Shown in pieces: positions 34,104 through 42,826 of a DNA stretch of 64,000 nt (the first letter of the stretch is position 1; each line of letters starts with the position of its first letter). The notes below the pieces were generated by a model that saw only the letters and a list, made by a program, of their open reading frames with translations, did no database searches and was not told the origin of the DNA. Both the position numbers and the translations under genes were made by a program. The stretch is from Thermohalobaculum sp039030715. Lineage in GTDB: Bacteria > Pseudomonadota > Alphaproteobacteria > Rhodobacterales > Rhodobacteraceae. The stretch covers positions 14,487-78,486 of the forward strand of contig JBCCDU010000008.1 in NCBI GenBank assembly GCA_039030715.1, read 5' to 3'.

Positions 34104-35219
34104 TCAAACCAGGCGTTCCGCCAGATAGCCATAGAAATCCCAGATCGTCCCTTCGAGATCTGGCGGCGCCAGCGGCCCGCTGGTTGCAAACCTGCTGTTC
34201 AGGCCCCTTTGCATGTCCAGCAGGCGGGCCTTGTCCTCGGCATTGAACGCGGCGGCGAAGGCAAGACGGGCCGCAGCCTCATCACCCTCAAAGGTCGCCC
34301 CGCGGGCGACCACACCCCACCTGGTCTGAACGCTTTGCGGACCGGTCGGGGTTAACGTCATGTAGACGGCAGAGTTGGGCGAGATCGCCGTGACAAAACC
34401 CGGATAGATCCAGACCATCATGGACAGCGCGCGTTCCTCCGTCGTCATGTCGGAATGATACTCACGCCGCCCTTCGAAAGCCGGGTCGTAATGCGCTTTA
34501 TAGGTCGTAAAGGCGGGCCCGTTTGCGGATTTGCGGCAGAGACGGGTGGGGGTCATCGGGTGCAGCGTACTACGGTGAACCTGGGTGAGGTGATACCCCT
34601 CCATAAAATTTTCCGCCAGCCCCTTCCAGTTGACCGCCCATTCCTCAGTCTGGCTTCCCGCCAGGCGCATCTCCTCGGGGTGATAGTTGCGCACCAGCGG
34701 GTCCAGCGCCCGCAGTTGCGGCAGAAGAGGCGGCGCGGTACCATCCAGATTGACGAAAATCCATCCCATCCACTCGGCCGTCGCAAATTGCGGCAGGGCG
34801 CAGGTGGCACGATCGAAACCCGGCTGATCCTCGACCAAAGGTGCGCGCAAGAGGGTGCCTCGCAGATCATAGCTCCACGCATGATAAGGGCAGAGGAAGC
34901 GCTTTGTTGTGCCCGACCCCTCGACCAGGCGGCTGCCGCGATGGCGGCAAACATTGCTGAGCACCCGGATACCATCGGGACCGCGCGCGACGATCAGGGG
35001 CTCGCCGATCACCTCCGTCGTGAAGAAATCGCCGGTTTCGGGTATCTCGTCGGCTCGACCCAACGCGATCCAGCCGGGCAGGAAGACCTGTGCAATCTCG
35101 GCCTCCTGCACCTCGGGCGAGGTGTAGAATGGCGGCGGCATCGCCATTGGAACACCGTCCGCGTGCCATGTTGCCAGGGCTTCGCGCCAGTCAGGCCTCT
35201 TCAAATCCCTCAAGTACAT
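34104..35219 (-). CDS. Rieske-type aromatic-ring/amine oxygenase, alpha subunit
   Basis: 371 residues. The Rieske [2Fe-2S] site is CRHRGSRL ... CPYHAW (about 92-117), and the mononuclear iron site has NFMEGYHLTQVH (His pair near 210-215). The size and layout match the family that includes choline, stachydrine and carnitine oxygenases, which hydroxylate or demethylate small amines. The electron-transfer partner is not encoded nearby. The gene overlaps the end of the acetylpolyamine amidohydrolase gene by 29 bases, so the two are co-transcribed. That suggests a nitrogenous substrate, but the substrate is unproven. Confidence 0.87.
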   Translation of the reverse strand: MYLRDLKRPDWREALATWHADGVPMAMPPPFYTSPEVQEAEIAQVFLPGWIALGRADEIPETGDFFTTEVIGEPLIVARGPDGIRVLSNVCRHRGSRLVEGSGTTKRFLCPYHAWSYDLRGTLLRAPLVEDQPGFDRATCALPQFATAEWMGWIFVNLDGTAPPLLPQLRALDPLVRNYHPEEMRLAGSQTEEWAVNWKGLAENFMEGYHLTQVHRSTLHPMTPTRLCRKSANGPAFTTYKAHYDPAFEGRREYHSDMTTEERALSMMVWIYPGFVTAISPNSAVYMTLTPTGPQSVQTRWGVVARGATFEGDEAAARLAFAAAFNAEDKARLLDMQRGLNSRFATSGPLAPPDLEGTIWDFYGYLAERLV

Positions 35220-36222
35220 TGACCGTGTTCACCCCGATCTCTGACACTGCGTAACCACCCTCCATGACAAACAGGGTTGGCAGGCCAAGGCGCGCCAGTT
35301 TGCGCCCATAATTGGTGAAATCGGCACTTTCTAACTTGAAGAAGCTGATCGGGTCGTCCTTGAACGTGTCGACGCCGAGCGAGACAACCAGAGCGTCCGC
35401 GCCGAAGCGACGAATTCGCGTCATGGCATCCTCAAGCGCTTCGGCCCAGACGGGGTAGGGCGTGCCGGGGGGCAGGGGATAGTTGACATTCGCCCCCTCG
35501 CCATCGCCCTGGCCGGTCTCGTCCGCGCCGCCCAGGAAATGGGGGAACGCGTCTTCCGGATCGCCGTGGAGCGAGAGGAAGAGCACATCGGCGCGATCGT
35601 AAAAGATCGCCTGCGTACCGTTGCCATGGTGGAAATCCACGTCAAGCACCGCGACCCGCGCCGCGCCCTGATCGCGAAAACCCTGGGCGGCGATGGCCGC
35701 GTTGTTGAGGAAGCAATATCCCCCGAACATATCCTGAGCCGCGTGGTGTCCCGGCGGGCGGCAGAGCGCGAAGGCCGATTTTGCGCCCGCGCTGATGGTG
35801 CGCTGCCCGGTCAGGGCGACGTTGGCGGCGGCGATCGCGGCCTCCCATGTGCCGCCGGAGATGGCGGTTTCGGATGCCAGGCAGTAATACCCCACACGCC
35901 CGTCGATGTCGCGCGGAGGCTTGGCTCGGGTCATCCGGCGTGAGGGCCAGCAGGTAGCGATTGCTTCGCCCGTGTAGCCTGCGGCCTGCCATTCTTCCCA
36001 ACAACTGCTGAGGAATGCGACATAGTCGGGGTCGTGTACCGCAAGAACTGGGTCGAGACCGAAACTGCCGGGTTCGATCACCTCGCCAAGGCCGCGGGCC
36101 TGGATACGGGCCAGGATATGGTCAATGCGTTCGGGGCATTCGAATGGGGTGACGAACTGGCCGCCGTGAAGTTCGGTTTTCGATGCGCGAAGGCGGTGTG
36201 TTTCAGTGTGGATCGTGATCAT
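35191..36222 (-). CDS. aphA: Acetylpolyamine amidohydrolase / class II histone-deacetylase-like hydrolase
   Basis: 343 residues from ATG 36222, with GGGGAAG upstream; the frame extends beyond but the family start is MITIHTETHRLR. Zinc-site and catalytic motifs are PPGHHA (tandem His), DVDFHHGNGT (metal Asp/His) and SLGVDTFKDDP, followed by VMEGGY with the transition-state tyrosine. Bacterial members remove acetyl groups from acetylputrescine or other acetylated polyamines. The gene is divergent from an ArgE-like deacylase gene and overlaps a Rieske oxygenase gene, consistent with a catabolic unit for acylated amines. Substrate not proven. Confidence 0.88.
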   Translation of the reverse strand: MITIHTETHRLRASKTELHGGQFVTPFECPERIDHILARIQARGLGEVIEPGSFGLDPVLAVHDPDYVAFLSSCWEEWQAAGYTGEAIATCWPSRRMTRAKPPRDIDGRVGYYCLASETAISGGTWEAAIAAANVALTGQRTISAGAKSAFALCRPPGHHAAQDMFGGYCFLNNAAIAAQGFRDQGAARVAVLDVDFHHGNGTQAIFYDRADVLFLSLHGDPEDAFPHFLGGADETGQGDGEGANVNYPLPPGTPYPVWAEALEDAMTRIRRFGADALVVSLGVDTFKDDPISFFKLESADFTNYGRKLARLGLPTLFVMEGGYAVSEIGVNTVNVLEGFEEA

Positions 36223-36236
36223 GTGCTTCCCCGCAA

Positions 36237-36250
36237 GATATCGCGATATC
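36237..36250. promoter_or_regulatory. 14-bp perfect palindrome between the divergent deacetylase genes
   Basis: GATATCGCGATATC is a perfect palindrome 15 bases before the amidohydrolase start and 87 bases before the deacylase start, in the only intergenic space between the divergent pair. Position and symmetry suggest a repressor operator for one or both genes. Confidence 0.45.
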
Positions 36251-36336
36251 CTAGCTGCCGGGCGAGGCCTGCCAACGACTAAGTTGCTGTGCGACCGCGA
36301 AAGCGGCAAGAGTTGACCGTCGAAGCGGAGCAACCG

Positions 36337-37488
36337 ATGACCGATACGATTGAAATTCTGGAGCGGCTTATCGCCTTTCCGACCCTTTCGCGTCAGCCGA
36401 ACCGCGACCTGATCGAGTATGCGCGCGGCTTGCTGGAGGCGGCCGGAGCACATTGCGAGATGGTGGGAGAGACCGATGGCAGCCGGATGAACCTCTACGC
36501 GACCATCGGGCCACGCGACCGGGCGGGCGTAATGCTGTCGGGACATACGGATGTCGTGCCGGTTGAAGGCCAGGACTGGTCGGTCGACCCATTTCGCCTG
36601 ACTCAGCAGAACGGTCGGCTTCTGGGTCGCGGAACGGCGGATATGAAGGGCTTTGTCGCCTGTGCGCTGGCGGCTGCGGGGCGGGCGGGAACGTTGGAGA
36701 CACCGCTGCATCTGGCGCTGAGCTATGATGAGGAAATTGGGTGCATCGGCGTACGCTCGCTGGTCGAGATGCTGAAGGAAGCACCCGTGCGCCCGGCGCT
36801 CTGTATCGTGGGTGAGCCGACGGCGATGGCGGTGGCCACCGGGCACAAGGGTAAGACCGCGTTGCAGACGATTTGCAGGGGGCGAGAGGGTCATTCGGCG
36901 CTTGCACCTCTGGCGATGAACGCGCTGCATCTGGCAGCGGATTTCATCGATATTCTGCGCCGCGAGCAGGTGGCCCTAGCCGAGACCGGTTTGCGCGACG
37001 GCGATTACGACGTGCCTTACACAACTGTTCATGCGGGGATCTTGCGCGGTGGGGTTCAGGTGAACATCGTGCCCAATCGAGCCGAGGTGGATTGGGAGAT
37101 CCGCAATCTGGCGGGCGACGATCCTCAGGAGATTTTGGCCCGGATCCGCGCCGCGTCGGACCGTTTGGTGGCCGAAACCGACGACGCGGACGCGCGTGTC
37201 GAGATCGCGGAGACCAATGCCTATCCTGGCCTGGACACGCCGAAGATGGCGGAGGCAGTGCAATTCGTGAGCTCTCTCACCGGAGCGAACGGGACCATCA
37301 AGGTGGCGTTTGGCACGGAGGGTGGACTCTTTGATCGGGATTTGGCGGTGCCGACGGTGGTTTGCGGTCCGGGGTCGATGACTCAGGGGCATAAGCCGGA
37401 TGAGTATGTCGCCATCGATGATCTGACCCGCTGTGACGCGATGCTGGACGCCCTGCTGCATCGCTTGCGGGATGGGTTGGAGGTCTAG
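36337..37488 (+). CDS. argE: Acetylornithine deacetylase-like M20 metallopeptidase
   Basis: 383 residues from ATG 36337, which has CGGAG six bases upstream. M20 motifs are LSGHTDVVPVEGQDWSVDPF (metal His and Asp), RGTADMKGFVA (bridging Asp), SYDEEIGCIGVRS (catalytic Glu and metal Glu), IVGEPT, and the C-terminal GPGSMTQGHKPDEYV with a metal His. The internal dimerisation domain is complete. ArgE removes acetate from N-acetylornithine; many such genes outside arginine operons act on other N-acyl compounds. Divergence from the acetylpolyamine amidohydrolase gene favours an amine-catabolic role here (inference). Confidence 0.87.
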   Translation: MTDTIEILERLIAFPTLSRQPNRDLIEYARGLLEAAGAHCEMVGETDGSRMNLYATIGPRDRAGVMLSGHTDVVPVEGQDWSVDPFRLTQQNGRLLGRGTADMKGFVACALAAAGRAGTLETPLHLALSYDEEIGCIGVRSLVEMLKEAPVRPALCIVGEPTAMAVATGHKGKTALQTICRGREGHSALAPLAMNALHLAADFIDILRREQVALAETGLRDGDYDVPYTTVHAGILRGGVQVNIVPNRAEVDWEIRNLAGDDPQEILARIRAASDRLVAETDDADARVEIAETNAYPGLDTPKMAEAVQFVSSLTGANGTIKVAFGTEGGLFDRDLAVPTVVCGPGSMTQGHKPDEYVAIDDLTRCDAMLDALLHRLRDGLEV

Positions 37489-37497
37489 CCAAGCGGT

Positions 37498-37556
37498 GCC
37501 GGCCAAGGGGCCGGCGCGACATACCCTCGGCCAAACCCTCTGGGTTTGATCCGAGG
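37498..37556. terminator. Two tandem hairpins between convergent genes
   Basis: The first hairpin is GCCGGCC-AAGG-GGCCGGC (37498-37515). The second is a two-part stem, CCTCGG then CAAACCC, loop TCT, GGGTTTG then CCGAGG (37525-37556). They begin 10 bases after the deacylase stop and end 35 bases before the opposing DUF1028 stop. Neither has a clear T-tract. A bidirectional termination role is inferred. Confidence 0.5.
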
Positions 37557-37590
37557 TGCGGGTGCGGGTGGTGATGTCTTGCGCGGTTCG

Positions 37591-38265
37591 TCAGGTATCG
37601 CCCGGGACGCCATAGCTGGGGGCAGAAGAGGGATCGAGCGCGCGGGTGACATAGGCCTGCATCTGGGGTTTGTAAATCTGCCAGGCTTCGGCGACTGCTG
37701 CAATCGGGCAATCCTCGGTCCAGTCGCAGCGCAGATCGGCGAGAGGGAACGGGGTCTTGTCGACGAGATATAACCCAGCGGAACGGACCGGCCCTTCCTC
37801 GCCGCCGGCGTCGAGGGCTGCCTGCATTGCCGCAAGCAGGCGATCGCCGAGATGGCCCTCGGTCTCCTGGAAGGTGTCGGCCATGGCGGACGTAACGGCC
37901 TGGTCGGCCAGCAGGTTTCCCGCGCAGACGAGGTTCTGGCGTAGGGTTTCGGCAAAGGTGCCGAGCACTTCATGGCCGGAATGGATTGCCGGTTCCCCCG
38001 TCGCATCGACAACCGCAACCTGACGGTACTCGCGGTGGGGCGCTGTGCGCCGCAGGATCGCAATCGCCTCGGCCGCGCTGGCGCCGCGTTCCAGCAGGTC
38101 GAGGGTCTTCGGCCCCAGGGTCGGATCGGTCACGTTCTGGCTGGCAACGGCGCCGATGCCGGCGCGCGCATGGGCGCAGCGGGCCGCCACAGCGGGCGAC
38201 GAGGACGAGACCGCGACCCCGAACATGCCCGTCCGGGCGCATCTTGCGGTGATCGAGAAGGTCAT
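37591..38265 (-). CDS. DUF1028 family protein
   Basis: 224 residues from ATG 38265, which overlaps the upstream RidA stop (ATGA). The N-terminus MTFSITARCARTGMFGVAVS and the region GIGAVASQNVTDPTLGPKTL are characteristic of DUF1028, an Ntn-hydrolase-like family of unknown activity. A histidine/glycine segment (IHSGHEVLG) and a conserved AGNLLADQAV region follow. The family often travels with RidA and peptidase or amidase genes, as here. The coupled start argues that RidA and this protein act together. Enzymatic activity unknown. Confidence 0.85.
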   Translation of the reverse strand: MTFSITARCARTGMFGVAVSSSSPAVAARCAHARAGIGAVASQNVTDPTLGPKTLDLLERGASAAEAIAILRRTAPHREYRQVAVVDATGEPAIHSGHEVLGTFAETLRQNLVCAGNLLADQAVTSAMADTFQETEGHLGDRLLAAMQAALDAGGEEGPVRSAGLYLVDKTPFPLADLRCDWTEDCPIAAVAEAWQIYKPQMQAYVTRALDPSSAPSYGVPGDT

Positions 38266-38675
38266 TCCGGGATCACCGCTGTGACTTCGATCTCGACCAG
38301 CCATTCGGGGCGGGCGAGGGCGGGCACGACGAGGCCGGTGGAGACCGGGTGGATGCCCGCAAGATATTCGCCCATGACGCGGTAGACCGCCTCGCGATAG
38401 CGGATATCGGTGAGATAGACCACGATGCGGCAGATATGCGCCATCTCCGAACCTGCTTCGCCGAGCAACTGGCGGATGTTCTGCATGACCTTATGGGTCT
38501 GCTCGGCAGGATCGTGGCTGGCCAGATTGGCCGAGGTTTCCAGGTCCTGGGCGACCTGACCGCGCAGAAAAACCATCGTGCCGCGCGCGACGACGGCCTG
38601 GGCGAGGTCGTTGAAGAGGTTCTGCTCTGGATAGGTGTCTGCCGTGTTGAACGGGCGGATGCGGGTATGGGCCAT
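38262..38675 (-). CDS. RidA (YjgF/YER057c/UK114) family protein
   Basis: 137 residues, typical RidA length and fold. GTMVFLRGQVAQDL, the mid-section THKVMQNIRQLLGEAG, and the C-terminal ARPEWLVEIEVTAV with the conserved arginine that binds carboxylates are all present. RidA proteins hydrolyse reactive imines and enamines made by PLP enzymes and amine oxidases. Translationally coupled to the DUF1028 gene and 57 bases downstream of the capsule gene kpsC on the same strand. A clean-up role for amine catabolism fits the neighbours to the left. Confidence 0.87.
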   Translation of the reverse strand: MAHTRIRPFNTADTYPEQNLFNDLAQAVVARGTMVFLRGQVAQDLETSANLASHDPAEQTHKVMQNIRQLLGEAGSEMAHICRIVVYLTDIRYREAVYRVMGEYLAGIHPVSTGLVVPALARPEWLVEIEVTAVIPE

Positions 38676-38732
38676 GGCGGTCTCCTGCAGTGTCGCCTGA
38701 CGGTGGCAGAGGCGATGGCGCGCCGCAAGAGC

Positions 38733-40724
38733 CTAGCGCCAGAAGGTCACGCCATGGCCTGCGCACCAACCCTGAGCCTTGGTGAGCGGGACCTGCCACC
38801 AGGGCCGGTGGGCCTGTTCGCCGCTGGCGAGGCGTTCGACCACCAATTCCACCTCGCAGGGCAGATGCGTGACCGGATCGAGATAGCGAGGATAGGCGAT
38901 CAGTGCCGCATGCACCAGGGTGGTGAGATCGGACCGCGCCAGGCGTCTGGGGCAGGCCATTTGATCCTCAGTCAGGCCCCAGCCTGCATAAAATGGAAGC
39001 CCGAGGCATGTGACTTGCTTGCCGCGCAGAAGTGCCTCGAACCCCATCAGCGAGGTCAGCGTCCAAATCTGATCAGCGAGCGAGATCAAGGGGGCAGGGG
39101 CGGTACCCTCGGCCACATGATCGGCCAGGCGCGCATCTGGCTGGTCGATCGCGCCGGGGCGCAACCCGGCCTCCACATCCGGATGCGGCTTGTAGATCAG
39201 GAAGGCATCCGGGTTCGCCGCGCGGGCAGCTTGCAGCAATGCGCGATTGGTGCGGATTTCGCCGCAGCCGAGGCGGACCGAGGCGTCGTCCTCGACCTGT
39301 CCCGGAACCAGGATGACCTGCTGCCCGTGCGGGATGTCGATCTGCGGGGCGGCGCCCTGATTGTACTTGCTGATGCCGGTTTCGTTGATGCGAAGGATCA
39401 GGGCGTCTGCGCGCTTGCGCTCCCTAAGCGTCAGATCGGCTGCCTTGGCAATCAGAACCTCCAAGCGGCTTTGATGCCGGGGGTCGTAGTAGATGCCCAG
39501 ATCGTCGAAGACCAGCGAGGCCGCATCCACCAGCTCTGCACCAAGACCGATGGAGCGGAGAAAGCCGTCCTCCACCCGGATCGTTGGCGTTGCAAGGGGC
39601 GACTCCGGCATCTTGCTGGCCCAGACCCAGTGAACGGCATCGGTTCTCTGCGCAATCGCCCCAGCCTCGGTTGGATCGTCCGTGAAGCGCGCGGATGCGG
39701 CGAGGGGCGGAGCGAAGCGCAATGTGTGCCGCCGTTTCCAAGTGCGAAATCCCGTCAGAATCAGGTTCTTGGACGGGCCGCCCCATTGGCGCGACAGGCA
39801 GCCCAGTGTCTCGATTGTTTCAGACAGACCGGTCAGGCGATCGCGATAGGGATCGTAGTAGATCGGATAGTCGCGATAGGCGGCGGTGAATACCTGCGCG
39901 ACGCTGCGGGCCTGACCGCGTCTCGGGCAGGTTTGGCGGTCCTGGGTCAGACCCCAACCGGCATAGAAAGGCAGGCCGAAGCAATGGACGTCCTTGCCCG
40001 CCAGAACCGCCTCGAAGCCCAGTTGAGACGACACCGTATAGACTTTCGCTGCGCCTTCGATCAGCGGCCAAGGGTTCATCGGGTCGCTCAGAAGTGTCTC
40101 CTCAGACAGCAGATCCCGGGGTTGAAAATGTCCGGTTTTGGCGCTTACGCTGCAATCGGGATGGGCGCGAATAACAATGGGCCGCCCCGGGTTTTCGGCG
40201 CGTGCCGCCGCCAGCATCTCGGTGAAGGTCGCGGCATCCGCGCCCGCCCCGGCAATGGAACTGTCGCCCCGGGTCTGATCGATGATCAGGACATAACCAG
40301 GGGTGGGAAGCGCACTCTCTGCCCGTCCCATGGGTGTGTATTTTGACAGCCCAATTTCGCGGATCCGGGCGATCAGCGCACCCGCTTCCGGGTCTTCCTC
40401 GCCTGTCTGGACCAGCACCTCCAGCCGCGAGGGTCGGCTGGCGTCGTAGTAGATGCCCAGATCGTCGATCACCAGGCTCAACGTGGGTTCGCCGGTGACG
40501 CCCGGATGGACCGAGCGGAGGAACCCGTCCTCGATGGTGAGGAGGGCGGCGCCGCTTTGCCTTGCCACCCAGCGGGCCCGGTGCGAGACCGGGCGTTGCC
40601 CCCAGGCAGCGACATGGCCCGCGCTGCCAGGCCAGCCAAGGCCGACATCCCATCCCGCCAGTTCCAGCATTCGGCGGTGGCGTTGTCTGAACATCCCGCC
40701 TGAATAGGCGTGGAGCGGCTTCAT
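38733..40724 (-). CDS. kpsC: Capsule polysaccharide export/Kdo transferase KpsC (LpsZ/LipA family)
   Basis: 663 residues, close to the usual KpsC length. The protein has two homologous halves: each contains a LxDDLGIYYD motif (near residues 85 and 410), an IGLSKY/TGISKY motif, a RAHPDC/KPHPDV motif and CFGLPFYAGWGLT/CLGLPFYAGWGLT. KpsC proteins are dual-module beta-Kdo transferases that build the Kdo linker between a phospholipid and the capsule chain at the inner membrane. It overlaps the kpsM gene by 4 bases. Its presence with KpsS (53696) implies an ABC-exported, lipid-anchored capsule. Confidence 0.93.
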   Translation of the reverse strand: MKPLHAYSGGMFRQRHRRMLELAGWDVGLGWPGSAGHVAAWGQRPVSHRARWVARQSGAALLTIEDGFLRSVHPGVTGEPTLSLVIDDLGIYYDASRPSRLEVLVQTGEEDPEAGALIARIREIGLSKYTPMGRAESALPTPGYVLIIDQTRGDSSIAGAGADAATFTEMLAAARAENPGRPIVIRAHPDCSVSAKTGHFQPRDLLSEETLLSDPMNPWPLIEGAAKVYTVSSQLGFEAVLAGKDVHCFGLPFYAGWGLTQDRQTCPRRGQARSVAQVFTAAYRDYPIYYDPYRDRLTGLSETIETLGCLSRQWGGPSKNLILTGFRTWKRRHTLRFAPPLAASARFTDDPTEAGAIAQRTDAVHWVWASKMPESPLATPTIRVEDGFLRSIGLGAELVDAASLVFDDLGIYYDPRHQSRLEVLIAKAADLTLRERKRADALILRINETGISKYNQGAAPQIDIPHGQQVILVPGQVEDDASVRLGCGEIRTNRALLQAARAANPDAFLIYKPHPDVEAGLRPGAIDQPDARLADHVAEGTAPAPLISLADQIWTLTSLMGFEALLRGKQVTCLGLPFYAGWGLTEDQMACPRRLARSDLTTLVHAALIAYPRYLDPVTHLPCEVELVVERLASGEQAHRPWWQVPLTKAQGWCAGHGVTFWR

Positions 40725-41524
40725 TCACGCAGCCGCTTGCGCGAGACCCAGATCAGCGCCATGGCAAACGTGACCGAGCCGAGGCACCAACTCATCAGAT
40801 AGGTCATCGAGAAAAGCGTGGTCGGATACTCGAAATAGACCCCCAGGCGCACCAGCTCGATCAGTTGAAGGATCGGATTATAGGACAATACATAGCGATA
40901 ATCGGGCGGCAGCCAGCTCGCCATGTAGAACACGCCCGAGATCAGGATCAGCCCTCGTGACAGGGTCTTGAAGAGCCGCTCGCCCACCGGCAGGAACCTG
41001 CGGCAATAGCCCCGGATCAAACCTATGCCGAAGGCCAGCATACCAGTGAGAGCCACCGCAAGAAGCAGAACCTCCGGATGCGCGGGCACGACTTCGACCC
41101 GGTACCACCACCATACGACATAGGCCAGAACTGGGGCATAGATCGCCGCCGTAAGCCATTGGAACATGGTTTGTGCAATGGCGCCGTGGAACAGCCCTGC
41201 ATCAGGCATCCGGCGGGGGGAGTTCGCTTTTTCGATACTCAGCGCGATCTGCTCGGACCCCCGATTGAAGATTTGCAGCACCACGATTCCTGTCAGGAGG
41301 AACAACGCGAAACTACGGCCATAGCCCCCGGTACGTCCGATCAGTGCAAACAGCGCCACGAGCAGGGCAAGCTGGCCCATAGGCTCCAGGAAAACCCAGA
41401 CCAGCTTCATGCTCTCGCGGCGCTGGCGCGGCATGAACGCCTGCCACAGCATAACCCAGATCAGGTTCAGCCTGTCGCGCAGCGGCTCGATCGCGGATTG
41501 GACGGGGATTGTGGCCAAGGCCAT
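40721..41524 (-). CDS. kpsM: Capsule ABC transporter permease KpsM
   Basis: 267 residues with six predicted helices and the ABC-2 type permease architecture. The N-terminal cytoplasmic stretch RDRLNLIWVMLWQAFMPRQRRESM and the middle IFNRGSEQIALSIEKANSPRRMPD are family-like. It forms the inner-membrane channel for the lipid-linked capsule chain with an ATPase partner. The only candidate ATPase in the window (42827-43558) is degenerate. The gene is divergent from kpsE and starts the unit kpsM-kpsC. Confidence 0.9.
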   Translation of the reverse strand: MALATIPVQSAIEPLRDRLNLIWVMLWQAFMPRQRRESMKLVWVFLEPMGQLALLVALFALIGRTGGYGRSFALFLLTGIVVLQIFNRGSEQIALSIEKANSPRRMPDAGLFHGAIAQTMFQWLTAAIYAPVLAYVVWWWYRVEVVPAHPEVLLLAVALTGMLAFGIGLIRGYCRRFLPVGERLFKTLSRGLILISGVFYMASWLPPDYRYVLSYNPILQLIELVRLGVYFEYPTTLFSMTYLMSWCLGSVTFAMALIWVSRKRLRE

Positions 41525-41675
41525 ACCTGCACTTTTGGCGAATGAGGTTGCAGACTTGGTTTACCGGGTGTTAGAGCCAAGAACAAGGAGAGTGGGTTGG
41601 CACCGGTCGCAGAGGACGAGCCACCCCATCTGGTGCCTCAGCAGGCGCACGATCAGCCCCACATCGTGGATCGAG

Positions 41676-42821
41676 ATGAGCGAACAGACCAGCCCAGAGA
41701 CTGACGGCCTATCCGAGCTTGAGCCAATCGAGCTTCCCAAGCGCTCGTACTTCTGGTCGATCGCAGGGTTCTGCCTGTTCGTGCTGGCGCCGGTGGTGCT
41801 GGCTACCTGGTATTACTTTTCGGTCGCTGCGGATCGCTATGTTTCGGAGTTTCGCTATGCTGTTCGGGCTGGAACCCTGGGATCTGGTTCGGATGCTGCC
41901 GGGGGTGGTTCGCTGTCCGACCCATCGGCGCTGCTGGCCGCTGGCGACAGCTTCATTCTGGAGGATTACATCGTCAGCGCGCGTGCGATGGTCGACCTGG
42001 CCGAGCGCGTGCCGCTGCGAGAGATGCTGGATCGCGACGGCGACGATCCGGTGCGCGCCTATTCACCCGATCTTCCGCCGGAGGATCTGTTGGATTTCTG
42101 GCGCTCGGCGGTTTCCGTGCGTTTCGACGTGATCACGGGCATCAGCGTAGTCCGGGTGCAGATGTACCGGCCCGAGGACTCGAAGATGGTGGCCGACGCG
42201 TTGGTCGATATGCTGCGGGTGCTGGTCGACCAGTTGACCGAGAATGCCCAGGCCGAGATGCTGACCTATGTCGCCAGCGAAGTGCGCGATGCACGGCTGC
42301 TGCTGGATGAAAACCGCAATAATATCGAGCTGTTCCGCCGCGAGAACAGGATGTTTTCGCCAGATGTCACCACTGGTCAGACTGAGGAGCTGATCGCCGA
42401 ATTGCGTGGTCAGATCTCCGAGATCACGACCCAGTTGGACAGTCTGCCTATCGACAGTCCGCGCCGCCCCGTCCTACTCGACCGGATTCGCAGCCTAGAC
42501 CGTCAGATAGCCGACGAACGCTCGAAAGCCGGTGGCAAGAGCGGTGATGGCGAGCTTTCCGAACAGCTCAACCAGTTCGAGCGGTTGGAGAACGAGTATC
42601 AGATTTCGCTCGACAGCTATATCTCGGCGCTTGAGTTGCAGCGGGAGTCTCGCGCGACAGCTACGCTAAGCCAGGTGCAGCTTGTGGTGTTCGTGCCGCC
42701 ACCCGAGCCAATCCTGCCAACCCAGCCGGAGCGCTGGTGGGAGGTGCTGATCATCGCGCTGATTGCGTTTGCGATCTGGCTGATCGGGCGGATCTTCCTG
42801 GCCAGCCTGCGCACACCCTGA
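41676..42821 (+). CDS. kpsE: Capsule export inner-membrane protein KpsE (BexC/CtrB family)
   Basis: 381 residues from ATG 41676; an open upstream extension overlaps kpsM antisense and is not gene-like. A helix near residues 24-47 is followed by FSVAADRYVSEFRYAVRAG, a long periplasmic coiled coil (about 180-325) and a C-terminal helix (about 352-375) after a proline-rich segment (PPPEPILPTQPERWW). This is the polysaccharide co-polymerase layout of KpsE, which couples the ABC transporter to the outer-membrane channel. It ends 5 bases before the convergent ATPase gene. Confidence 0.9.
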   Translation: MSEQTSPETDGLSELEPIELPKRSYFWSIAGFCLFVLAPVVLATWYYFSVAADRYVSEFRYAVRAGTLGSGSDAAGGGSLSDPSALLAAGDSFILEDYIVSARAMVDLAERVPLREMLDRDGDDPVRAYSPDLPPEDLLDFWRSAVSVRFDVITGISVVRVQMYRPEDSKMVADALVDMLRVLVDQLTENAQAEMLTYVASEVRDARLLLDENRNNIELFRRENRMFSPDVTTGQTEELIAELRGQISEITTQLDSLPIDSPRRPVLLDRIRSLDRQIADERSKAGGKSGDGELSEQLNQFERLENEYQISLDSYISALELQRESRATATLSQVQLVVFVPPPEPILPTQPERWWEVLIIALIAFAIWLIGRIFLASLRTP

Positions 42822-42826
42822 CGCAG

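Noticed and set aside
36223..36930. 236-codon upstream extension of the acetylpolyamine amidohydrolase
   Set aside because: It is antisense to the ArgE-like gene; the family start MITIHTETHRLR has a good ribosome-binding site at 36222.
41409..41675. 89-codon upstream extension of KpsE
   Set aside because: It overlaps kpsM antisense, and the KpsE family begins with a short cytoplasmic tail before the first helix, as given by ATG 41676.
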